Shown: piece after piece, positions 1 to 5,730 of the stretch
How positions within the stretch are numbered: position 1 is the first letter of the stretch
Layout: the number at the start of each line of letters is the position of its first letter
Assembly (NCBI GenBank): GCA_021845325.1
Contig: JAKBRR010000022.1
Coordinates: 1-11,214 of the forward strand
DNA from: Thermoplasmata archaeon
GTDB taxonomy: Archaea > Thermoplasmatota > Thermoplasmata > Thermoplasmatales > Thermoplasmataceae
Direction: 5' to 3'
Length of the DNA stretch: 11,214 bases
Program-made: the position numbers and the translations under genes
Notes under the pieces: model-generated
Told to the model about the DNA's origin: nothing
Seen by the model: only the letters and a program-made list of their open reading frames with translations
The model's database searches: none

Positions 1-351
1 CGGACCTATGAATTTTGAAAGCTGGTATGTTATCCATGGGGAACTGCAGATAATGGTCAGAAATAAACAGGAGTATAGATCTGCAACTACCCCGTCAGTG
101 GAATTTATCAAAATCAGGGTAAATTCTTTGTGGATAAGATGATATCTTATCGCTCCAAAAAGCTGGTCGCCCATGTTGAAATATGGTGATGGATATATAA
201 ACGGTATACTATAACCATAAATTACAAAGGGTTGTTCCTTAAAAAAAAAGAACAGAAGGAAGAATACGAAGAAAACCTTCAATATATTAATTAAAACTTT
301 CCTTAGTTCTTCCAGATTTGAAGTTATGAGCCTTAAGGGGCTCTCTTCCAT
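1..351 (-). CDS. tatC: Sec-independent protein translocase TatC (N-terminal part, runs off the left edge)
   Basis: TatC is the multi-span membrane core of the twin-arginine translocase, which exports folded proteins and binds their signal peptides. The reading frame starts at the ATG at 351-349 and stays open for 117 codons to base 1, so only the first third or so is present. Near the N terminus, residues 12-20 read NLEELRKVL, matching the conserved LxELR segment of the TatC cytoplasmic N terminus that contacts the signal peptide. A first membrane span follows at about 20-38 and is very rich in Phe. Residues 81-117 (LINSTDGVVADLY, then SSPWITYQ and FIGP) match the TatC stretch before and in the second span, including the conserved P-x-x-YQ-x-x-x-FI-x-P pattern. 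The ATG shares one base with the tatA stop codon (TAATG), so the two genes are very likely translationally coupled. I am confident of the family; the C-terminal part is not visible. Confidence 0.88.
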   Translation of the reverse strand, partial: MEESPLRLITSNLEELRKVLINILKVFFVFFLLFFFFKEQPFVIYGYSIPFIYPSPYFNMGDQLFGAIRYHLIHKEFTLILINSTDGVVADLYSCLFLTIICSSPWITYQLSKFIGP

Positions 352-644
352 TAATGACCACTCTTTAGCTTTTCAGCTACCTCATTTCTAATCTGATTTA
401 TATCCTTGTTTTCTGTTGATATTCCGAGAGTTTTGGCAAAGCTTGTAACATCGGCGTCCTTTGGTTCCGGAGAGGTTCCATTGACATAGCCCTTGATCTC
501 TTTTTCTATTTCTGCCTGTCCTCTCTTGAATTCGCCAGTAGCTCTTCCCAGATTTCTGGAGAACTCCGGTATCTTCTTTGCACTACCGAAAAGCAGGACT
601 ATTACCAGACCTACTATGAGCCATTCCCATGGTGAATCAAACAT
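351..644 (-). CDS. tatA: Twin-arginine translocase pore subunit TatA
   Basis: TatA oligomers form the protein-conducting assembly of the twin-arginine export system in the cytoplasmic membrane, recruited by TatC. The 97-residue protein has the classic layout: a short extracellular N terminus (MFDSPWEW), one membrane span at about residues 8-20, and a hinge with the TatA signature FG-x-x-KKIPEFSRNLG (19-33). An amphipathic helix (ATGEFKRGQ onward) and a charged soluble tail follow. The C-terminal block at about 65-95 is predicted helical and outside the bacterial consensus. The downstream gene is tatC, overlapping by one base, which confirms the assignment. A TATA-like element about 26 bases upstream and no clear SD suggest a leaderless mRNA. 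TatA and TatB are hard to tell apart by sequence, and archaea usually have only TatA-type subunits, so I call TatA. Confidence 0.93.
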   Translation of the reverse strand: MFDSPWEWLIVGLVIVLLFGSAKKIPEFSRNLGRATGEFKRGQAEIEKEIKGYVNGTSPEPKDADVTSFAKTLGISTENKDINQIRNEVAEKLKSGH

Positions 645-662
645 ACATAATAATTGGAAGAG

Positions 663-676
663 TCTATTTAATCATT
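663..676 (-). promoter_or_regulatory. TATA-like promoter of the tatAC operon
   Basis: On the minus strand the sequence reads ATGATTAAATAGAC, centred about 26 bases before the tatA ATG at 644. That spacing is typical of archaeal leaderless transcripts. No SD-like sequence lies before the ATG. Judged by eye only. Confidence 0.45.
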
Positions 677-786
677 TTGAATTGGCTATTTTAAAAGGAT
701 TTACATATTCTATTTTATAATTCACCACAATATTCCTATGTGAATGAAAAGTCACTGTGTTGCTAAGAACTGCTATTGCTTATTTG

Positions 787-800
787 GGAAAAATAAAATA
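787..800 (-). terminator. T-rich terminator after the peroxiredoxin operon
   Basis: Right after the stop codon at 803-801 the minus strand reads TATTTTATTTTTC, with T runs of four and five. Oligo-T tracts without a hairpin are the usual archaeal terminators. No hairpin is visible. Confidence 0.4.
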
Positions 801-1148
801 TTAATTAATTTTATTCACATCAATTTCTACTTCATAACCTGCTTTCCTGAAATCCGAAAGGGATTTTTCACAGGCACCCATGATTTCTCTTGGAAGTTCG
901 CTGAAGGAGAATGAAATGACCTTTTTACTGGAATTGATTATGACAAAACCCAGTGTTCGGTCAGATGGCATTATTTCGTCTGTTCTGGCAAACTCTTCAA
1001 TGAATTCATTCATACTGTCCTGGATCAGGGGGGAATTTATAACATCCTTAAAATATTCCAGTGATGCAGGTAAAGAATCTATGACCACACATATGGTCGA
1101 GGGATGGTATCCCTGAACCGTTATGTTGTACATCGCGCAATCAGTCAT
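801..1148 (-). CDS. Uncharacterised 115-residue protein encoded behind the peroxiredoxin
   Basis: I do not recognise this family. The protein is soluble and acidic, with alternating strand-like segments (NITVQGYH, TICVVIDSL, TLGFVIINSS, VISFSFSEL) and helices (SLEYFKDVI, MNEFIEEFAR, CEKSLSDFRKAGY), so a small alpha/beta fold is likely. It has three cysteines (4, 20, 93) and no CxxC. The ATG at 1148 lies three bases after the peroxiredoxin stop and is preceded by AAAGG at a reasonable SD distance. A second ATG at residue 6 (1133) has no such site, so I prefer the longer form. The tight spacing implies co-transcription, probably coupled translation, with the peroxiredoxin. A role in oxidative stress is only an inference from position. 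Confidence 0.75.
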   Translation of the reverse strand: MTDCAMYNITVQGYHPSTICVVIDSLPASLEYFKDVINSPLIQDSMNEFIEEFARTDEIMPSDRTLGFVIINSSKKVISFSFSELPREIMGACEKSLSDFRKAGYEVEIDVNKIN

Positions 1149-1151
1149 TAT

Positions 1152-1763
1152 TCATGCCTTTACTCGCTGGAGGTACCATCTCTCTGCCCCTTCTTTCTCT
1201 CTTTCAAGGGCAGAATCAAGCGTTGTTGGAGCCCCTTTGACGCCGCCATCTCCTTCTTTCCAGTTAACCGGAGTGGCCAGTTTCCTGTCCCAGTTAAACT
1301 TAAAGGCTTTGATGACTCTTATTATCTCGTCAAGGTTTCTTCCAACCTCTGCGGGATAATATACCATCCATCTCACTTTCTGATCCGGGTCAATGAGGAA
1401 AACTCCTCTTACAGTCATTCCACCCTTTTCATCCATCATATTAAACATTCTTGCTACCTCAAGCTGAGTATCTGCTATAACGGGGAAAGGTACGGTAATA
1501 CCATATTTTTCCTTTATATCCTTCAGCCAGGCAATGTGACTGTAAATACTGTCTATACTCAATCCGAGAAGCTGGACTCCCAGTGCTTTAAATTCATCAT
1601 ATCGCTGCGCGAATGCCATGAATTCTGTTGTGCACACCGGGGTAAAATCCGCGGGGTGTGAAAACAGTAAAACCCATTTCCCTTTGAATTGCGAAAGTGT
1701 TATTGGTCCGGCAGTTGTATTTGCACTAAAATCTGGCGCTTTTTCTCCTAAATATACTGGCAT
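1152..1763 (-). CDS. One-cysteine peroxiredoxin (Prx6/AhpC-TSA family)
   Basis: Peroxiredoxins reduce hydrogen peroxide and organic peroxides using a reactive cysteine. The 203-residue protein carries the active-site motif PADFTPVCTTE with peroxidatic Cys44, the supporting Thr41, and the conserved active-site Arg119 in MTVRGVFLIDP. The C-terminal third (VNWKEGDGGVKGAP, ERWYLQ) matches the long archaeal Prx6-like subgroup that forms large rings. Archaeal two-cysteine members such as the Aeropyrum enzyme have cysteines in their C-terminal tail. Here Cys44 is the only cysteine in the whole protein, so it must work as a one-cysteine enzyme needing an outside thiol or protein partner. The ATG is preceded by GGTGAT only three bases away, which is close for an SD. 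A TATA-like element lies about 30 bases upstream. It is the first gene of a two-gene operon with the unknown protein downstream. Confidence 0.93.
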   Translation of the reverse strand: MPVYLGEKAPDFSANTTAGPITLSQFKGKWVLLFSHPADFTPVCTTEFMAFAQRYDEFKALGVQLLGLSIDSIYSHIAWLKDIKEKYGITVPFPVIADTQLEVARMFNMMDEKGGMTVRGVFLIDPDQKVRWMVYYPAEVGRNLDEIIRVIKAFKFNWDRKLATPVNWKEGDGGVKGAPTTLDSALEREKEGAERWYLQRVKA

Positions 1764-1791
1764 TATATCACCAACAGGTAATCGTTTACTA

Positions 1792-1806
1792 ATTTATTAA
1801 TAAAAC
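1792..1806 (-). promoter_or_regulatory. TATA-like promoter of the peroxiredoxin operon
   Basis: The minus strand reads TTTTATTAATAAATT here, about 30-40 bases before the ATG at 1763. Its core, 1793-1804, is a perfect AT-only palindrome. The distance fits a start of transcription around 1770-1775. Confidence 0.45.
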
Positions 1807-1865
1807 TGTTATGAGCCTTATTTGCACACTATGAAATATTTAAATAATCGAGAATCAGCAGTCTG

Positions 1866-1879
1866 GTTATGCGCATAAC
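1866..1879. promoter_or_regulatory. Perfect 14-bp palindrome upstream of the DNA methyltransferase
   Basis: GTTATGCGCATAAC is its own reverse complement over all 14 bases and contains GC-rich ATGCGCAT in an AT-rich intergenic region. It ends 43 bases before the GTG start of the methyltransferase and just upstream of its TATA-like element, where a dimeric regulator would often bind. It could also serve the divergent peroxiredoxin promoter. The operator role is inferred; the symmetry is seen directly. Confidence 0.45.
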
Positions 1880-1885
1880 AAATTG

Positions 1886-1898
1886 GAAATTATTAACT
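1886..1898 (+). promoter_or_regulatory. TATA-like promoter of the DNA adenine methyltransferase
   Basis: GAAATTATTAACT is centred about 30 bases before the GTG at 1923, with a purine-rich BRE-like flank. There is no convincing SD before the GTG, so a leaderless or nearly leaderless mRNA is likely. Confidence 0.35.
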
Positions 1899-1922
1899 TA
1901 GTCTGAGCAATTAGGCATAATC

Positions 1923-2693
1923 GTGAGAAATGAGAATAGGTTTCTGAAATATCCCGGTACAAAAATCACATTAGTTAAGGATATTCAAAAGGAATTTGCG
2001 AAATCTGGAAGAAGAACTTTTGTTGATGTATTCGGCGGATCAGGCTCAGTATCCCTTAATATGCAGGCAGAGCAAATAGTATATAATGACATTGACCCTG
2101 AGCTGGTCTCTATTTTTAAGGCAGTGAAGATGCATCCGGAAGAATTCTATTCTGAGATGTGTATTATGACGGAGTCTGAATCAGATTTTTTAACGTATGG
2201 GTCGAAGCCTGTAAACTGGAAAAACAAAAAGGTAAGAGATGCAGGCATATCGTTTCATAATTTTACGACCGGTTTTGGGGGAAAGGGAGAAACCTATTCA
2301 ACCAGGGAAAAGGGAGCTTACCAGTACACCGTAAAAGTTATGCAAAATTATAACATAATAGCAAAAAAAGTTAAAGAATTCACAATTGAAAACCTTGACT
2401 TCAGGGAAATTATTGCAAAATATGATGATAGTGACTCTTTTTTTTACATTGATCCGCCATATCCCGGCAGAAACTGGTACAATTTTTCGTTTACCATGGA
2501 TGATATGAAAGATTTAAAAGCTGTTCTCAGCAAAATAAAAGGTATCTATCTTATGAATTTTAACAGGGATGATCCCATCCCCAAAGAAATATTCGGAAAT
2601 CCACAATATACAATAAAGTATGAAAACAGAAACGCCCCTCCGGATCAGGAATACAGATACTTTGCTTATTATACCAACCTGAAAAAGAAATAA
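1923..2693 (+). CDS. D12-class DNA adenine-N6 methyltransferase (Dam-like, orphan)
   Basis: This enzyme is expected to transfer a methyl group from S-adenosylmethionine to the N6 of adenine in a short DNA target. The layout is that of the D12 (alpha-class, Dam-like) family. RFLKYPGTK near the N terminus (6-14) and VDVFGGSGSV (34-43) form the cofactor pocket, followed by YNDIDPE (54-60). The catalytic motif IV is D177-P-P-Y180. The mid-region ISFHNFTTGFGGKG (109-122) lies in the target-recognition part. At 256 residues it is full length. The only in-frame start is GTG at 1923, since the next Met is residue 47. No restriction endonuclease or specificity gene is adjacent, so it is an orphan in this window. 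It may serve chromosome marking, or be a remnant of a restriction-modification system or a mobile element. The target sequence cannot be read from the protein. Confidence 0.9.
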   Translation: MRNENRFLKYPGTKITLVKDIQKEFAKSGRRTFVDVFGGSGSVSLNMQAEQIVYNDIDPELVSIFKAVKMHPEEFYSEMCIMTESESDFLTYGSKPVNWKNKKVRDAGISFHNFTTGFGGKGETYSTREKGAYQYTVKVMQNYNIIAKKVKEFTIENLDFREIIAKYDDSDSFFYIDPPYPGRNWYNFSFTMDDMKDLKAVLSKIKGIYLMNFNRDDPIPKEIFGNPQYTIKYENRNAPPDQEYRYFAYYTNLKKK

Positions 2694-2700
2694 GGACAAA

Positions 2701-2724
2701 ATAAAAATATTGTACTAAAAAAAT
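2701..2724 (-). terminator. T-rich terminator after the dnaG operon
   Basis: On the minus strand, after the stop codon of the Lon-like gene (2735-2733), there is a run of seven T (2723-2717) and then one of five (2707-2703). This matches the oligo-T terminators of archaea. It lies in the 39-base gap to the converging methyltransferase gene. Confidence 0.5.
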
Positions 2725-2732
2725 TGCAAAGT

Positions 2733-4232
2733 TCAGTGGTATGATGGGTCATCATTATAGTTATGGAATGTGGGATAATAGGTATCATCACGCTGTGAAA
2801 GCGTATTCTCCGAAGACATTGCTACCCCAAGATTTCCATAGGTCTTGTTGATTTTTTCCTCTACGGGCAGGTATGTTTTTAAAGCTTCAAGTACATCCTC
2901 CACTTCTGTGAGTTTGCTTTCCCTTGAAACAGCCAGATCCCCTGAGGCCCTGATGAGACCGCCCAGCTCTCTCAATCGCAGAGTCAATGCATTATCTCTG
3001 TGATCTATGGTTTTAGCTCTCCTCTTTCCTTCCTCCACAATCAGGTTTGCTGCTTCAATGGCCATATGTGGGATCTTACCATCGGAATTAATTTCCTGTG
3101 CTATAAATTGAAGGTATTTCAGTCTGTTTTCAGGGTTATCCGGGATTGATACTTCCATTAGAATTTCGTATCCGCTTCCAACTATTCTTGATCTCAGCGG
3201 GCTGAGAATATATTTTAAATCCTGCATATTGCATGCTGCCACAAGTATAAAATTTGCAGGAACATTATCAACTCTGACACTTGCCCCGGCGCTCTGGGGA
3301 TTCCTTCCAGTTATGGGGAATTTCTTCTCCTGCATGGCGGTGAGTATAGATCTCTGCAATTCTCCAAGGTGTGTAATCTCATCAACGAAAAGTATCCCTT
3401 CATGAGCCTCGTGAACAGATCCAGCAATAACTCTTTCAAACGGCATAGTTCCCAATTGTGGATGCCCGCCATAGGGATCGTGCCTGACATCACCAAGTAG
3501 TTCGGTTTCACTGGCTCCCGTTGCAAGAATGAATGTATTGCGGTTCAGTGGGATTATGACTTTGCTTGGACTTCTTTTGTCCATCTTTCTTCTTTTCTCT
3601 AGGGTTCTCTCGTCAAGGATCCTGATCTTGTCATTTGCCCTTTCGTAAACAATAACTTCTTCATGATCTCCATTCTTCCTTGTTGAAGTGACTTTTTCCG
3701 GACTGCTTTGTACTCCAAACGCAGCCCCTATTACGTTAAAAACATCTCCAAACGGACCCTGACCTGTGGAATTGGTTTTTTGCTGGTTACAGCTTGGGCA
3801 TATGCTCTCATTATATGATGAAAGAAAACCGCATTTAGTACATCTGAATCCTAATCTCTCGGAAATTTCAAAAGAAACATTCTCAGGATCAATAAGAATA
3901 CCCTCTGCGGCATTTAATTCTTCTCTTTCCTGTTCTATCTGCGTTGCCGTTTTGATCTCTATAAATGGTCTCTCGGGATATTCAGGATTATGGAGCACTC
4001 TGACCTCTTCCTTTGGTCTGTCAATGAAAAATGACATTGCCTGAGCGATCATGGATTTCCCTACGCCCGGAGGTCCAACCAGAAGGAGATGTCTCCTCTG
4101 TCTGGCTGCGATTCTCGCTATCCTTACCGCATCATCCTGACCAATAACTCTTTCCAGAGGATTGGAAGGGATTTTCAGCTGGGAAGTATCGGATATGCTT
4201 CCAAAATCTGCATTTATGAAGTATGATCCCAT
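2733..4232 (-). CDS. LonB-like AAA+ ATPase with zinc-ribbon insert and no protease domain
   Basis: The 499-residue protein closely follows the ATPase half of archaeal membrane Lon (LonB). VIGQDDAVRIARIAARQRRH precedes the Walker A motif GPPGVGKS (53-60). GDVRHDPYGGHPQLGT (247-262), Walker B ILFVDEI (280-286, D284 E285) and AMQEKKFPITGR (299-310) follow. Sensor-1 Asn335, arginine-finger candidates in LSPLRSR (344-349) and the sensor-2 region LTLRLRELGGLIR are also present. True LonB is longer: it has two membrane spans inserted between Walker A and Walker B, and a Ser-Lys S16 protease domain. Here the insert holds a four-cysteine zinc ribbon (C131, C134, C145, C148) and no membrane span, and the chain ends soon after the ATPase lid. 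It is therefore probably a soluble remodelling ATPase, not a protease. It overlaps dnaG by 19 bases, and a GAGGGT-like SD lies before its ATG. Substrate and function are unknown; a link to DnaG's RNA or replication work is inferred from the operon only. Confidence 0.85.
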   Translation of the reverse strand: MGSYFINADFGSISDTSQLKIPSNPLERVIGQDDAVRIARIAARQRRHLLLVGPPGVGKSMIAQAMSFFIDRPKEEVRVLHNPEYPERPFIEIKTATQIEQEREELNAAEGILIDPENVSFEISERLGFRCTKCGFLSSYNESICPSCNQQKTNSTGQGPFGDVFNVIGAAFGVQSSPEKVTSTRKNGDHEEVIVYERANDKIRILDERTLEKRRKMDKRSPSKVIIPLNRNTFILATGASETELLGDVRHDPYGGHPQLGTMPFERVIAGSVHEAHEGILFVDEITHLGELQRSILTAMQEKKFPITGRNPQSAGASVRVDNVPANFILVAACNMQDLKYILSPLRSRIVGSGYEILMEVSIPDNPENRLKYLQFIAQEINSDGKIPHMAIEAANLIVEEGKRRAKTIDHRDNALTLRLRELGGLIRASGDLAVSRESKLTEVEDVLEALKTYLPVEEKINKTYGNLGVAMSSENTLSQRDDTYYPTFHNYNDDPSYH

Positions 4233-5545
4233 GCTACGACCCTCAATTCCTGTGGTTTCTTTGTTATATTTCCTATTTTAACACCATAAATGTTCTTGAT
4301 GCCGGATTTATAAGCAATATCCACAAGTCTTTGAGAAATAACGCCTCCTGTTATTATGGAATGCGCACCTGAAACACTTTCTATTTTATCCACTGCTTCA
4401 GCCACTGGAAAAGACCCTAAGGTTTTTCCCTCCTCATCATAAATTTCAGTTATCTTTTCCTCTGTCAAACTCGTAAGTCTCTTCTGTATGCTTCTCGGGT
4501 CGTTGAAATGGAGAGTACCCTCGTCCTCTTCAACAATGTCTTCCTGAACTGTTTCTATTTCGGCAGTGGTTACTTCAATTTCAGGTTTTTGAATTTTCTC
4601 CTGAGGTTTGTGTTCCTTTTTAAATTCTTTTTTCTCTGGAACATTTTTCATTGCCTCAGCATTCTTCTTCTCAGAGGTGTTGTTTCTCTCATTCACTGCT
4701 TTTAGCTCCTCGGTCATTCCCCTCATTGAAAGGTATTGCTCAACTGGGGTTTTGTATCTTAGCGCTTTTACTATCTGTTTGTAAGTAAGCTCTTCAACCT
4801 CAGTTCCTGGAGGTGCTCTTGCAACAAAATCCACCTCTGCAACCTGAAGCATTTCCTTAAGTATGAGGTCTCCTCCACGGTCACCGTCAAGGAAAACCGT
4901 TACGGTTCTCTCCCTTGATAACTTCTGCACTGTCTTGGGAATGCTTGTTCCCTGAACAGCTATGGTGTTCTTTATTCCGTATCTAAGAAGATTGATTATA
5001 TCGCTTCTGCCTTCAACTACTATTATGGAATCTGAATCCTTTACTGCAGGTCCTGCAGGCAAGTGGTCTTCCCCATATGTTATAATTTCAGCTTTTTCAA
5101 CTCCTTCCCTTACAGTGGCAATTATGCTTTCACTCACACTCTTTCCACTATCGGTCATCTTTTTGTAAAGCTGTTCAGCTCTTTCAATGACCTTCTTTCT
5201 CTTTTCCTGCCTAACATCCTCGAGTGTTTCTACTTCAACTTTAGCCTTGCATGGTCCAATTCTATCGATTGTTTCCAGCGCTGCGGCCAGTATAGAACTC
5301 TCCACTTGGTCTAATCCTGAAGGTATTAGTGCATAACCTTCTGTTCTTCCTTTTTTACTATCAATTTCTACTTCAATTCTTCCTATCTTTCCGCCTTTCT
5401 GAAGGTCCCTGAGGTCTAACTCATCACCGAGTAATCCCTCTGTTTGTCCAAAAATAGCCCCAACAACATCGGGTTTTTCAACCACCCCATCCGTTGAGAT
5501 CTTGGCTTTGATAAGATATTTTGTAAGATTTGGATCTACATTCAT
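4214..5545 (-). CDS. dnaG: Archaeal DnaG primase (TOPRIM)
   Basis: Archaeal DnaG carries a bacterial-type TOPRIM primase core. In archaea it is known both for RNA synthesis in vitro and as a stable component of the RNA-degrading exosome. The N-terminal block TKYLIKAKI, GVVEKPDVVGAIFGQTEG and LLGDELDLRDL is highly characteristic. The TOPRIM domain spans about residues 170-255, with the catalytic Glu in VVEGRSD (E178) and the DGDRGGD metal site (D220, D222). A charged Glu/Lys-rich linker follows at about 282-342, then a C-terminal domain. I chose the ATG at 5545, giving 443 residues beginning MNVDPN, because AGGTGAT upstream is a strong match to the SD and the family usually begins this way. 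A GTG at 5554 would add three residues but lies inside that SD. It heads an operon with the Lon-like ATPase. Confidence 0.95.
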   Translation of the reverse strand: MNVDPNLTKYLIKAKISTDGVVEKPDVVGAIFGQTEGLLGDELDLRDLQKGGKIGRIEVEIDSKKGRTEGYALIPSGLDQVESSILAAALETIDRIGPCKAKVEVETLEDVRQEKRKKVIERAEQLYKKMTDSGKSVSESIIATVREGVEKAEIITYGEDHLPAGPAVKDSDSIIVVEGRSDIINLLRYGIKNTIAVQGTSIPKTVQKLSRERTVTVFLDGDRGGDLILKEMLQVAEVDFVARAPPGTEVEELTYKQIVKALRYKTPVEQYLSMRGMTEELKAVNERNNTSEKKNAEAMKNVPEKKEFKKEHKPQEKIQKPEIEVTTAEIETVQEDIVEEDEGTLHFNDPRSIQKRLTSLTEEKITEIYDEEGKTLGSFPVAEAVDKIESVSGAHSIITGGVISQRLVDIAYKSGIKNIYGVKIGNITKKPQELRVVAWDHTS

Positions 5546-5548
5546 CAA

Positions 5549-5556
5549 TATCACCT
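5549..5556 (-). promoter_or_regulatory. Shine-Dalgarno site that decides the dnaG start
   Basis: The minus strand reads AGGTGAT followed by ATTG and then the ATG at 5545. The GTG at 5554 is part of this site. The TATA-like element at 5573-5580 would put transcription start near 5550-5554, so a leaderless GTG start is the competing reading. Confidence 0.5.
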
Positions 5557-5572
5557 TTTTTGTCGTATACTA

Positions 5573-5580
5573 ATTTATAA
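5573..5580 (-). promoter_or_regulatory. TATA box of the dnaG operon
   Basis: TTATAAAT on the minus strand is a close match to the archaeal TATA consensus and is centred about 31 bases before the chosen ATG. It is the best TATA-like element upstream of dnaG. Confidence 0.5.
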
Positions 5581-5696
5581 CAGGATAGAATCCGGCAACA
5601 ATCTAATCCATTTTCTATCTCCATTAGAATATTCATTGCAAATCTATATTTAATCAATTCGATACTAAATACATGAATGATTCCTGTAATTCATAA

Positions 5697-5706
5697 CTTT
5701 TATGGA
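5697..5706 (+). promoter_or_regulatory. TATA-like promoter of the membrane-protein gene
   Basis: ACTTTTATGG is centred about 29 bases before the ATG at 5731, which fits a leaderless transcript. Directly upstream lies an imperfect inverted repeat, ATGAAT (5673-5678) and ATTCAT (5689-5694), a possible operator. Confidence 0.4.
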
Positions 5707-5730
5707 AAAATAATCAGGGAACTATAATTA

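Noticed and set aside
2..142. Open plus-strand frame from the left edge (46 codons)
   Set aside because: It lies opposite tatC, whose frame on the minus strand has clear TatC motifs and a start coupled to tatA. The plus-strand peptide has no recognisable features.
720..745. Inverted repeat ATTCAC / GTGAAT
   Set aside because: Six-base arms with a 14-base spacer, far from the tatA promoter. Too weak to call.
1104..1661. Long plus-strand frame of 185 codons
   Set aside because: It is the antisense of the peroxiredoxin, which has an unmistakable active site. The antisense product has no family features.
323..1820. 13-base direct repeat GTTATGAGCCTTA at 323-335 and 1808-1820
   Set aside because: One copy is inside tatC coding sequence. 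About one such chance pair is expected in a window of this size.
2733..4232. Calling this gene Lon protease
   Set aside because: The catalytic Ser-Lys protease domain and the membrane spans are absent, so only the ATPase relationship is supported.
5602..5628. Inverted repeat TCTAAT / ATTAGA in the dnaG upstream region
   Set aside because: Six-base AT-rich arms are expected by chance in DNA of this composition.
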